Positions 1-8,496 of a DNA stretch of 48,802 nt are shown here, piece by piece. The notes under the pieces are model-generated. The model ran no database searches, was not told where the DNA came from, and was given only the letters and a program-made list of their open reading frames with translations. Source of the DNA: Xanthobacteraceae bacterium (GTDB taxonomy: Bacteria > Pseudomonadota > Alphaproteobacteria > Rhizobiales > Xanthobacteraceae); NCBI GenBank assembly GCA_030037895.1, contig JASHPW010000135.1, forward strand, positions 1 through 48,802. Reading direction: 5' to 3'. The position numbers and the translations under genes are program-made. Each line of letters starts with the position of its first letter. Position 1 is the first letter of the stretch.

Positions 1-1406
<1,406 letters not shown>

Positions 1407-1416
1407 AGCTTTCGGT

Positions 1417-1434
1417 CCCCGGCTTGACCCGGGG
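1417..1434 (+). terminator. Hairpin just after rpoD
   Basis: A perfect CCCCGG/CCGGGG stem with a six-base CTTGAC loop begins 11 bases after the rpoD stop. There is no T-tract, which is common in GC-rich alphaproteobacteria. This motif also occurs inside dispersed repeats of related genomes, so it may be a repeat fragment acting as a terminator. Confidence 0.4.
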
Positions 1435-1446
1435 TGCACAACGCGC

Positions 1447-1485
1447 GGGCCCCTCCCTTCGCCCGGCTTCGCCGGCCCGGGGCCC
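1447..1485 (+). terminator. Second GC-rich hairpin after rpoD
   Basis: GGGCCCC (1447-1453) pairs with GGGGCCC (1479-1485), and an inner CCGGCTTCGCCGG forms its own stem with a stable TTCG-type loop. It lies between rpoD and the next gene and probably helps to end rpoD transcripts. No U-tract follows. Confidence 0.4.
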
Positions 1486-1542
1486 TTGCCGGCAAGCAAT
1501 TGCCGTTTAATCTTTCTCAAGTTGCATCGAAGGACGGCGATC

Positions 1543-2406
1543 GTGTATCGGCTGGCGGTGTTGGTCATCGCGATGGTGATGATGGCGGGCGGCGGCGCCG
1601 CCCGGGAGAACCTCAGTCCGCAGGAGTTCACCGACGCCGTGGCGACGGCTGCCACGGCGGCGATGCCCGCCGCCAAGATCACCGTGGCCGGCGCGCTGCA
1701 GATCGATAGCCGCGACGCGCATGGCGCAACGACCACGACGGATCTGGGAAACGCTTATCAACTCTATGTCCGCGATCCGCAGCACCTCGATGAGCTGATC
1801 CAACGCTGCCTCGGTGTTCTGGCCGACACGATACGCCACGCCGACGCCGAGCCGACGCCCGATCGCTCGCGCATCGTCCCGATTCTCAAAACGCGGCGAT
1901 GGGTGGAAGAACTGCGGCAAGCGTCAAACACGCGCGACAAGGCCGAACCGGCGCCGGAGCCGTTGACCGAGCCCTTTAATGCGGAGTTGATGATCGTTTA
2001 CGTCGAGGACCGGCCTTCATCCATGCGTTTTTTGACGACGCGCGACGATGTCGGCGACCGCACCCAGTTGCACGATCTGGCCCTCGACAATTTGAAGCGC
2101 CTTCTGTCCAGGATCAAAATGCACGCCGCCGCCGACGGCGTCTTCCTCGTCAGCGCCGGCGGCAATTACGAGGCGAGCCTGTTGCTGATCGACGGTTTTT
2201 GGTTGAGCGGCCAGATCAAGGTCGACGGCGACTTCGTCGTCGCCGTGCCGGCCAAGGACGCGCTCATCCTCACCGGCTCGAATAACCAGGCCGGCATCGC
2301 CCGCTTGCGCGCGGTCGCCGCCGACATCGCCGCGGGGCCGTATGCCTTGACGTCGACGCTGTTCGTCTATCGCGACGGCAAGTTCGTCACGTTCGACGGC
2401 AAGTGA
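1543..2406 (+). CDS. Secreted DUF1444-family protein
   Basis: The GTG at 1543 is chosen because an AAGGA ribosome site lies about nine bases upstream and it gives a clean signal peptide (hydrophobic stretch then GGGAA-RE) of about 20 residues; an in-frame ATG at 1486 would add an implausible leader running through the rpoD hairpin. The 287-residue product matches the pattern of the DUF1444/YtpQ family: an N-terminal alpha/beta part with NAYQLYVRDP, a middle segment ending NYEASLLLIDGFW, a DFVVAVPAKDALIL strand near residue 240 and a C-terminal LTSTLFVYRDGKF. Bacillus YtpQ is cytoplasmic, so the signal peptide is a difference. The family has no established biochemical role. No operon partner is obvious: rpoD ends well upstream and dmeF starts 269 bases downstream. 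Confidence 0.75.
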   Translation: MYRLAVLVIAMVMMAGGGAARENLSPQEFTDAVATAATAAMPAAKITVAGALQIDSRDAHGATTTTDLGNAYQLYVRDPQHLDELIQRCLGVLADTIRHADAEPTPDRSRIVPILKTRRWVEELRQASNTRDKAEPAPEPLTEPFNAELMIVYVEDRPSSMRFLTTRDDVGDRTQLHDLALDNLKRLLSRIKMHAAADGVFLVSAGGNYEASLLLIDGFWLSGQIKVDGDFVVAVPAKDALILTGSNNQAGIARLRAVAADIAAGPYALTSTLFVYRDGKFVTFDGK

Positions 2407-2451
2407 GCTCGGGCCTCAATCGGATTGCGCTCCGGCTTCTTGGTGGCGCAC

Positions 2452-2519
2452 GATCTTTCCGGAAAACCGGTTGCCACTCCGGATCGAGTCCGGGGCGAGC
2501 TTTTTCCGGATCATGCTCT
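2452..2519. repeat. Dispersed palindromic repeat, copy A1 (with insertion)
   Basis: The left part (GATCTTTCCGGAAAACCGGT) and the right part (TTTTCCGGATCATGCTCT) match the repeat at 17588-17638 read in reverse complement. Between them this copy has about 20-30 extra bases. It is intergenic, between the DUF1444 gene and dmeF. Short elements of this kind are widespread in Rhizobiales genomes. Confidence 0.7.
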
Positions 2520-2675
2520 ATAATGAAGAGTTGCGGCTTCCCGTTCGACCGCACGATCCTCCGGCCCCGGCCGGACTCCGCGGCTTTGGGAATCGTCCCC
2601 GTGTTGAATCATGAATCGGGGCTGCGTAAAAACGGCTGCCGCTGATCCGCCACAGCCGACGCAGCGAGGCGCATC

Positions 2676-3602
2676 ATGCATTTGCACTCCATCGCCCCGT
2701 GGACGCACGGTCACGCCTTTCTCGGCGCCCATCACCGCGCGCATGAGCGGCGCATGTGGAGCGTGGTGGCGCTGACCGCGGTCATGATGGTCGCCGAGAT
2801 TGGCGGCGGCGCGCTGTTCGGCTCCATCGCGCTTGTCGCCGACGGCTGGCACATGGCGACCCACGTCGCCGCGCTGGCGATCGCCGGGCTTGCCTATCTC
2901 TTCGCCCGCCGGCACGCCGATGATGCGCGCTTTTCGCTGGGCACCGGCAAGTTCGGCGAGCTGGCGGCGTTCGCCAGCGCGGTCATCTTGGGGATGATCG
3001 CGCTCGGGGTGGGCTACGAATCGGTGCTGCGGCTCATCCATCCCGTCGCCATCCATTTCCGCGAGGCGATCCCGATCGCCGCGCTGGGCTTGTGCGTGAA
3101 TCTCGCCAGCGCCTGGCTGCTGCGCGAGGACCATGACCATGATCGCGCGCCTCCCGGCTATGACCGCGGCGTCCATCATGACGATACCAATTTTCGCGCG
3201 GCTTACGTGCACGTGCTCGCCGATGCGCTGATCTCGGTCTTGACGATCGCCGGCTTGTCGGTGGCATGGGCGTTCGGATGGACCTTCATGGATCCGTTTG
3301 TCGGGCTTGTCGGCATGGTGGTGATCGCGTCTTGGGCGCTGAAACTTATCCGCGCCGCCGGCAACGTGCTGCTCGACGCCGTGCCCGATCCGGAACTCGA
3401 GCGACGCATCCGCGCGCGCATCGAAAGGGGCGGCGACCGGATCACCGACCTGCATCTCTGGCAGCTCGGTCCGGGCCACGCCGCGCTGATGGCGTCGGTC
3501 GTTTCCGACCGGCCGCTGGCGCCGTCGGTCTACAAGCAGCGGCTCGACGATCTCGACGGGCTCTCGCACGTGACCATCGAAGTGAACGAATGCCCGCACT
3601 GA
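2676..3602 (+). CDS. dmeF: CDF-family Co/Ni efflux transporter DmeF
   Basis: This is a cation diffusion facilitator that exports divalent metal, probably cobalt and nickel, from the cytoplasm in exchange for protons. The 308-residue protein has about six membrane segments starting near residue 28. The metal-site signature is ADGWHMATH in the second segment (about residues 55-63) and HVLADALISV in the fifth. It has a histidine-rich N terminus (MHLHS...HGH...HHRAH) and a histidine/aspartate-rich loop (REDHDHDR, VHHDD), features of the DmeF branch. The C-terminal cytoplasmic domain ends THLHLW-like (ITDLHLWQLGPGH). In Rhizobium and Agrobacterium dmeF is paired with the repressor dmeR; no dmeR-like gene is beside it here, so its metal control must be elsewhere. 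The ATG at 2676 has a weak GAGG site upstream. Confidence 0.88.
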   Translation: MHLHSIAPWTHGHAFLGAHHRAHERRMWSVVALTAVMMVAEIGGGALFGSIALVADGWHMATHVAALAIAGLAYLFARRHADDARFSLGTGKFGELAAFASAVILGMIALGVGYESVLRLIHPVAIHFREAIPIAALGLCVNLASAWLLREDHDHDRAPPGYDRGVHHDDTNFRAAYVHVLADALISVLTIAGLSVAWAFGWTFMDPFVGLVGMVVIASWALKLIRAAGNVLLDAVPDPELERRIRARIERGGDRITDLHLWQLGPGHAALMASVVSDRPLAPSVYKQRLDDLDGLSHVTIEVNECPH

Positions 3603-3634
3603 GGCGGCCGCGAATAGTGATCGGCGCGCAGCGC

Positions 3635-4408
3635 ATGGGAAATACCGCTCGGCACAGGAACGACTCCAACTATTTGCCGGTCCCCATTCGCCGTTCGCCA
3701 TTCCTCGTGCGCCGTTCGGGAATCTATTCGTTGTTCGCCATTCGCTATTTGCTTGTCACCGCGCTCGTCGCCGGCCTGTCGCAAGCGGCGCCGGCGCAGC
3801 AGCGGCCGGCGCAATTCGTCGATGCCGCCGCTCTCGTGCCGGGGCTCATCGTCGACATGCGCTATGCCGGCGCGCACAATTTCGTCGGCCGGCCGATCGA
3901 CGGGTACGAGGCGCCGCGCTGCCTGCTGACGCGGGCGGCCGCGAGTGCGCTGGCCGCCGTCGCGCGCGACCTCGCGCCGCGCGGCCTCGTGCTCAAAGTC
4001 TTCGACTGCTACCGTCCGACGCGCGCCGTGGCGGATTTCGAACGCTGGGCGCGCGACCTCACCGCGCTCGCCGGCAAGGTCGAGTTCTATCCCGACGTCG
4101 ACAAGCGCACCCTGTTCCGCGACGGTTATATCGCGTCGCGTTCCGGCCATTCGCGCGGCTCGACCGTCGATCTGACGCTGGCGCGGGCCGACGGGCGCGA
4201 GCTCGACATGGGCACGCCGTTCGACTTTTTCAGTCCGCGATCATCGCCCGCCGATGCCGGCGTCGGTCCTCCGGCGCGGGCCAACCGCGCCTTGCTCGCC
4301 GCTTCCATGCGCCGCCGCGGCTTTCGCCCCTACCACAAGGAATGGTGGCACTTCACGCTGGCGCGGGAACCGTTCCCCGACAGCTATTTCGATTTTCCGG
4401 TGCGCTGA
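3635..4408 (+). CDS. VanX/DdpX-type D-alanyl-D-alanine dipeptidase (M15D)
   Basis: This enzyme should be a zinc D,D-dipeptidase that splits D-Ala-D-Ala, probably in the periplasm for cell-wall recycling. With the ATG at 3635, the zinc ligands are His172 and Asp179 in SGHSRGSTVD and His239 in KEWWHF; Glu236 is the expected catalytic base. The conserved FDCYRPTRA block is near residue 123. A hydrophobic export segment runs at about residues 33-52, ending PAQQ. The first 30 or so residues read through an array of TTCGCCATTCGC-like repeats (3687-3755), so the real start may be a TTG at 3731 inside that array. No other van-type genes are present, so a role in glycopeptide resistance is not indicated. 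The hydrolase gene follows 39 bases downstream and is probably co-transcribed. Confidence 0.85.
   Translation: MGNTARHRNDSNYLPVPIRRSPFLVRRSGIYSLFAIRYLLVTALVAGLSQAAPAQQRPAQFVDAAALVPGLIVDMRYAGAHNFVGRPIDGYEAPRCLLTRAAASALAAVARDLAPRGLVLKVFDCYRPTRAVADFERWARDLTALAGKVEFYPDVDKRTLFRDGYIASRSGHSRGSTVDLTLARADGRELDMGTPFDFFSPRSSPADAGVGPPARANRALLAASMRRRGFRPYHKEWWHFTLAREPFPDSYFDFPVR
3687..3755. repeat. TTCGCCATTCGC-type imperfect tandem array
   Basis: Short units resembling TTCGCCATTCG/TTCGCCGTTCG recur about five times in 70 bases, at the 5' end of the dipeptidase frame. Such arrays are common between genes in Rhizobiales. Here the array either encodes a spurious N terminus or carries the leader of the gene. 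Confidence 0.55.
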
Positions 4409-4447
4409 TAGTCTGCGCCCCGGGCACCATGACCAAGAGAACTGCAG

Positions 4448-5392
4448 ATGGGCTCCCTTGCACACGGTTCGAGGCAGATACGCTATGAAGTGGACGGCCC
4501 GGCGGAAGGGCCGGCCTATGTGCTGATCAACGGTTTGACGCAATATATCGAGCTTTGGGAGACCTATCGGGAGACTCTGGCGGCGAAGGGATTCCGCGTG
4601 GCGACCTTCGATTTGCTGGGACAGGGGGTGTCCGAAAAGCCGAGCCTGTTCATCGACCAGGACGAGCAGGTGGCGGTGGTCCGCGAGCTCGTCGCCCAAT
4701 TGGGAGAGGGGCCGGTTTTCCTCGCCGGCATCAGCTTCGGCGGCGTCATCGCGCTGCGTTACGCCATCGCCCACGGCGACACCATCGCCGGGCTGGTGCC
4801 GATATCGAGCTTTGCCGAGCTGTCGCCGCAACTCCTGCTGTTGGGCAACGCCATGCGCACCGGCCTCATCCTGGGCGGGACCGGCTATCTGATGGATTTG
4901 CTGCTGCCGATGAATCTCTCGAACGAATGGCTCGCGCCGCAGCTCGACACGCTTGAGTCCTCCAAGCGACGGGGATGGCTCTTGAACGACGTCTACGCGT
5001 TGCAGAACCTGATGGACTCGTTCTTCGATTTCGAGCCGCTGACCCCGCGTTTGTCGTCCATTCGCGTCCCGACGATGATCTTGAACGGCGAGTTCGATTT
5101 CCTCACGCCCCGCCCGCTGCAGGAGTCGTTGCGCGCGCACATCCCGGATAGCGCGCTGGTCGTGGTTCCGCGCGCCTACCATGCGTTCACGCTGGAAAAG
5201 CCGGCGTTGACGGCCGATCTGTTGGCGCGGTTCGCCGATGACGTGCTGGCGGGCAGGTGGCAGGGCAAGGGATCGGTGTGGATCGGGCCGGACGAGCCCG
5301 GCGGCGCGTTCATCCCGTTCCCCGCCGGCTACGACCATTTGCGCGCGCTGCCGATACGCCAGGACATGCCGGCGCCGGCGCCGCCGGCATGA
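4448..5392 (+). CDS. Alpha/beta-hydrolase, cassette copy 1
   Basis: This is a 314-residue cytoplasmic alpha/beta-hydrolase with an intact triad: Ser96 in GISFG, Asp217 in GEFDF and His245 in AYHAF. The oxyanion-side motif is NGLTQY (about residues 28-33). A conserved tail after residue 265 (GRW..K..VW.GP, then PFPAG.DHLRA) is unusual for the superfamily. The substrate is unknown; no lid or dehalogenase signature decides it. The start is supported by the leader AAGAGAACTGCAGATGG, which is repeated almost exactly before its paralogue at 25484. Both paralogues align without gaps through the triad and look about two-thirds identical by eye. The stop overlaps the next start (ATGA), so the two proteins are translationally coupled. 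No promoter is evident in the 39 bases upstream, suggesting read-through from the dipeptidase gene. Confidence 0.85.
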   Translation: MGSLAHGSRQIRYEVDGPAEGPAYVLINGLTQYIELWETYRETLAAKGFRVATFDLLGQGVSEKPSLFIDQDEQVAVVRELVAQLGEGPVFLAGISFGGVIALRYAIAHGDTIAGLVPISSFAELSPQLLLLGNAMRTGLILGGTGYLMDLLLPMNLSNEWLAPQLDTLESSKRRGWLLNDVYALQNLMDSFFDFEPLTPRLSSIRVPTMILNGEFDFLTPRPLQESLRAHIPDSALVVVPRAYHAFTLEKPALTADLLARFADDVLAGRWQGKGSVWIGPDEPGGAFIPFPAGYDHLRALPIRQDMPAPAPPA

Positions 5393-6075
5393 ATCCGTTC
5401 CTCGGCCCGCTCGACCGCGGCGGCCGCGTTCCGGCGCTTCAGCAGACCCGCGTCTCGGCGTTTCTCATGTCGACGCATGGGGCGATGGCGCGCCGGCTCG
5501 CCGTCGCGCTGCCCGCGCACCTCTACGACGGCGGGCAAGTGGACCTGCATGCGCAATATTGCCGGGAGATGGAGGTTCTCTCGCTGCTCGCTCGCGCCAC
5601 TTCATGGGTCTCCGATCCGATGCTCGCTGTGCTGATCTGGCGATGGGAGGCCGCCTGGCTGCCGCAGCCGGTCGAGGGGACGGCCGATCGCTCGCATGGT
5701 CTCCTCATCGATCGCGCGGCGTTCGGCCACGCCCTGCACGCCGTGCGGCCGGCGGCGCTCTTGTCCGAGGACGTCGCCGCGACCGACCCGTTCGTGCTGG
5801 CGCTGCGGCGCATCGAGCTTGAAAGCGGACGGTTGCTGCAGGCCCAGATCCTGGTGCTGAAGGGTCCGCAGCTTCCTTCATCCCGTGCCGCCGCCGCCGC
5901 CGCGGTGGAGCGACGCCACGCTCAGCTCCGCGAAATCTGGACCGCGATGCTGCGTGGAATAAATGTCGACACCAGCGGCCGGCATCGGGTCGAGACCGCT
6001 TACGCGCGCGCCCGGAAAGCGAAGGCAAATTTGGCCGGCACCGCCGGCGTCACAACCCCAAATAAAACTTCTTGA
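5389..6075 (+). CDS. Conserved protein of unknown function, cassette copy 1
   Basis: I do not recognise a family for this 228-residue protein. It looks soluble and mostly helical, with no signal peptide. It begins MNPFLGPLDRGGRVPA, has conserved CRE-E-LSLL-RATSW near residue 54 and LIW-WE-AWLP near residue 80, then AAFGHALHAV, a LKGP turn, VERRHAQ-RE-W (about residues 180-192) and GRH. The C-terminal 25 residues are Ala/Lys-rich. All these blocks recur in the paralogue at 26455. The invariant Cys, His, Glu and Trp residues could be functional, but no known motif is formed. It overlaps the hydrolase stop by four bases, which implies a shared function. Its 3' end overlaps the convergent livF end by 26 bases (6050-6075). 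Confidence 0.8.
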   Translation: MNPFLGPLDRGGRVPALQQTRVSAFLMSTHGAMARRLAVALPAHLYDGGQVDLHAQYCREMEVLSLLARATSWVSDPMLAVLIWRWEAAWLPQPVEGTADRSHGLLIDRAAFGHALHAVRPAALLSEDVAATDPFVLALRRIELESGRLLQAQILVLKGPQLPSSRAAAAAAVERRHAQLREIWTAMLRGINVDTSGRHRVETAYARARKAKANLAGTAGVTTPNKTS

Positions 6076-6781
6076 TCAAATCGTTATCGTTAAGCTCGTC
6101 GGCCGAGCCGCCCGCGAAGGCGATCCTGCCGTGCACGATCACGTAGCCGCGGTTGGCGATGCGGATCGCCTGGGTGAAGTTCTGTTCCGCCATCAGCACG
6201 GTGAGATTGTAGCGCTGTTTCATCTCGGCGATCGCCTCGATGGTGCGTCCGACCAGGATCGGGGCGAGGCCGACCGACGGCTCGTCGACCAGGAGGATTT
6301 TCGGCGCCAGCATCAGGGCGCGGGCGAGCGCGAGCATTTGCTGCTCGCCGCCGCTCATGCTGCCGGCGAGTTGCGCGCGGCGCTCGGCGAGGCGCGGAAA
6401 AGTCTCGAAACAAACCTCGAGATTGCGGGCGAGTTCGCGGCGCGCGGTGCGGCGGAAGGCGCCGAGCAGCAGGTTTTCCTCCACCGTCAACTTCGGAAAC
6501 AGCCGGCGGCCTTCCGGCACCAGCGCGATGCCGAGATCGACGATCTCCTCGGTGCTGCGGCCGATGAGGTCGTGATGGACGCCGTCGATCTCGGCGATGA
6601 TCGATCCGGCGCTCGGCCGCACGATGCCCATGATGCATTTCATGAGCGTCGACTTGCCGTTGCCGTTGGTGCCGAGGAGAGCGACGGTCTCGCCGGCACC
6701 GATATGGAGCGAAACGTCCTCGATCACGCGCACCGCCCCATAGGCGGCGTGAATGCCGGCGACGGTGAGGCTACTGGCCAA
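6050..6781 (-). CDS. livF: Branched-chain/amide-type ABC transporter ATPase LivF
   Basis: This is the second ATPase of a HAAT-family importer at the inner membrane. The 243-residue protein has Walker A GTNGNGKST, Q-loop region, C-loop MSGGEQQ and Walker B ILLVDEP, all intact, and the LivF-typical ending LIKKFYLGL. The start is a TTG at 6781 that overlaps the last codons of livG, so translation is coupled; no better in-frame ATG exists nearby. It is the last gene of a four-gene reverse-strand operon and converges on the forward gene at 5389-6075, overlapping it by 26 bases. The substrate could be branched-chain amino acids, urea or aromatic compounds; the sequence does not decide. Confidence 0.92.
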   Translation of the reverse strand: MASSLTVAGIHAAYGAVRVIEDVSLHIGAGETVALLGTNGNGKSTLMKCIMGIVRPSAGSIIAEIDGVHHDLIGRSTEEIVDLGIALVPEGRRLFPKLTVEENLLLGAFRRTARRELARNLEVCFETFPRLAERRAQLAGSMSGGEQQMLALARALMLAPKILLVDEPSVGLAPILVGRTIEAIAEMKQRYNLTVLMAEQNFTQAIRIANRGYVIVHGRIAFAGGSADELNDNDLIKKFYLGL

Positions 6782-7502
6782 GATACGCCCTTTCCACGTC
6801 CGGATTGTGCACCACCTCGTCCGGTTCGCCGTCGGCGATCTTGCGCCCGGAGACGAGCACGACCAGGCGCTGCGAGAAGCTCATTACCGCGCGCATGATG
6901 TGCTCGATGAGGATGATGGTGACGCCCTGTTCGTTCAAGCGCTTGAGCAGCGCCAGCAGGTCCTCGACCTCCGAGTGGGTGAGGCCGGCCATCGATTCGT
7001 CGGCGATCAGGAGCTTGGGCTCCGCCGCCATGGCGCGGGCGAGTTCAAGCTTGCGCATCTCGACCTGGGTGAGGTCGCGCGGCAGCCGCTGCGCCTTGTT
7101 GTCGAGCCCGACTTCGCGCAAAAGCTCGAAGGAGCGCGCCTCGATGTCGCGGGCGGAGTGCACGGCGCCCCGCGCCGCCACGGTGTAGATGAGCGGGATG
7201 CGCATGTTGTCGATGAGGCTGAGGCTGGCGAACGGGCGCGGCAGTTGAAAGGTGCGGGCGAGGCCGAGGCGCGTGCGCTGATGTGCGACCGATCGGTGAA
7301 GCAAATGACCGTCGAAGCGCACCGAGCCGGCTTCGTTGCGCAGCGTGCCGCAGATGCAGTTGACCAGCGTGCTCTTGCCTGACCCGTTCGGCCCGATGAG
7401 GCCGACGCGCTCGCCGGCGCGCACCGCGAGCGAGATGTTTTCCAAGGCAACGAAGCCGCCGAAGCGCTTGCCGAGATCCTTGACGTCGAGAAGCCAGTTC
7501 AC
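6771..7502 (-). CDS. livG: Branched-chain/amide-type ABC transporter ATPase LivG
   Basis: This is the first ATPase of the importer, 243 residues from a GTG at 7502 whose GTGA overlaps the livM stop. Walker A is GPNGSGKST and Walker B is LLIADES; the latter has Ser where Pro is usual. The ABC signature is degenerate: the C-loop position reads DLTQVEMRKLELARAM instead of an LSxGQ form, while LivF keeps a good one. This suggests one of the two ATP sites is non-canonical. The protein ends VERAYLGQ, typical of LivG. The frame stays open far upstream inside livM, but that extension is a shadow of livM in another frame. Confidence 0.92.
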   Translation of the reverse strand: MNWLLDVKDLGKRFGGFVALENISLAVRAGERVGLIGPNGSGKSTLVNCICGTLRNEAGSVRFDGHLLHRSVAHQRTRLGLARTFQLPRPFASLSLIDNMRIPLIYTVAARGAVHSARDIEARSFELLREVGLDNKAQRLPRDLTQVEMRKLELARAMAAEPKLLIADESMAGLTHSEVEDLLALLKRLNEQGVTIILIEHIMRAVMSFSQRLVVLVSGRKIADGEPDEVVHNPDVERAYLGQ

Positions 7503-8494
7503 GGCGCAGGTCCCGGCGCGTCGGCGGCGATCCGGCTGCGGCCGACGAGGCCGGCCGGCTTGTGCCGGATATATCTGTGCACCAGCCCGATAATGCCTTC
7601 CGGCGCCACGATCACGAAGCCGACGAGAAGGCAGCCGACGATCAGGAGATTGACCGCCGACGAGATCGTCACCGTCGCGATCTGCTGCAGCGAGGCCAAA
7701 AGAAGCGTGCCGATCACCGGACCGACCCAGCTCGTCGTGCCGCCGATCAACGGCATGGCGATCGCGTTCACGGCGTAATCGAAGCCGAAGGTCGAGGACG
7801 GTTGCAGATAGCCGATGTAGTACGGGAACGGGGCGCCGGCCATGCCCATGAGCGCGCCGGAGATGGTGGTGGCGATCAGCTTGAGCCGCAGCGTCGGCAC
7901 GCCGGAAGCCTCCGCCGCCTGCTCGTCGTCGCGAATGGTGGCGAAGCCGTAGCCGAGTCGCGAGCGCTCGATGAGCCGGGCGACGGTTATCGCCGCCACG
8001 GCCAGGAGCAGCATGATGAGGAACAGATACCTGACATAGTTGCCGATCAGCGGCGCGACCTCGGGGCGCACGATATAGGCGCCGCGCGATCCGCCGACAT
8101 AGTCCCAGTTGACGACCAGCGTTTCCAGGACGACGGCGAGCGCCAGCGTGGCGATGGCGAAGAACGCGCCGCGCAGCCGCAGCGTCAGGTAGCCCATGCC
8201 GAAGCCGACGATGCCCGACACTACGCCGCCGAAGATGAGCAGGATCGGAATCGGAAGCGGATAGAACCTGTGAAACGCGACGGTCGAATAGGCCCCGAGC
8301 CCGAAGAAGCCGGCGGTACCGAAATTCACGTAGCCGCAATAGCCGCCGAGGATGTTCCACGCCGTCGACAGCACCATGTATTGCATCACCACGTAGCCGG
8401 CAAAGAAAACGTAATCGTTGTTGAAGGCGACCGCGGCGACGAACGCCGCGCCGGCGATGACGAGGCAGATGAGAAGGAAAATGGGCGTGCGCAC
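7499..8494 (-). CDS. livM: Branched-chain/amide-type ABC transporter permease LivM
   Basis: This is a membrane permease of the importer, 331 residues with about nine hydrophobic segments beginning at residue 4. The LivM signature is seen at NILGGYCGYVNFGTAGFFGLGAY (near residues 47-69) and in the coupling loop ERSRLGYGFATIRDDEQAAEASGV (near residues 186-209), which docks to the ATPases. The end includes VAPEGIIGLVHR. Its stop overlaps the livG GTG start and it begins two bases after the livH stop. Confidence 0.93.
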   Translation of the reverse strand: MRTPIFLLICLVIAGAAFVAAVAFNNDYVFFAGYVVMQYMVLSTAWNILGGYCGYVNFGTAGFFGLGAYSTVAFHRFYPLPIPILLIFGGVVSGIVGFGMGYLTLRLRGAFFAIATLALAVVLETLVVNWDYVGGSRGAYIVRPEVAPLIGNYVRYLFLIMLLLAVAAITVARLIERSRLGYGFATIRDDEQAAEASGVPTLRLKLIATTISGALMGMAGAPFPYYIGYLQPSSTFGFDYAVNAIAMPLIGGTTSWVGPVIGTLLLASLQQIATVTISSAVNLLIVGCLLVGFVIVAPEGIIGLVHRYIRHKPAGLVGRSRIAADAPGPAP

Positions 8495-8496
8495 GG

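Noticed and set aside
2520..2675. A metal riboswitch before dmeF
   Set aside because: A CCCCG...CGGGG stem is visible, but I could not match the conserved core of the known Ni/Co riboswitch.
2511..3701. A 396-codon reverse-strand open frame opposite dmeF
   Set aside because: The forward CDF protein is unambiguous and the antisense product has no motif.
3635..4408. Glycopeptide resistance cluster
   Set aside because: Only the dipeptidase is present; there is no VanH- or ligase-like gene and no VanS/VanR pair.
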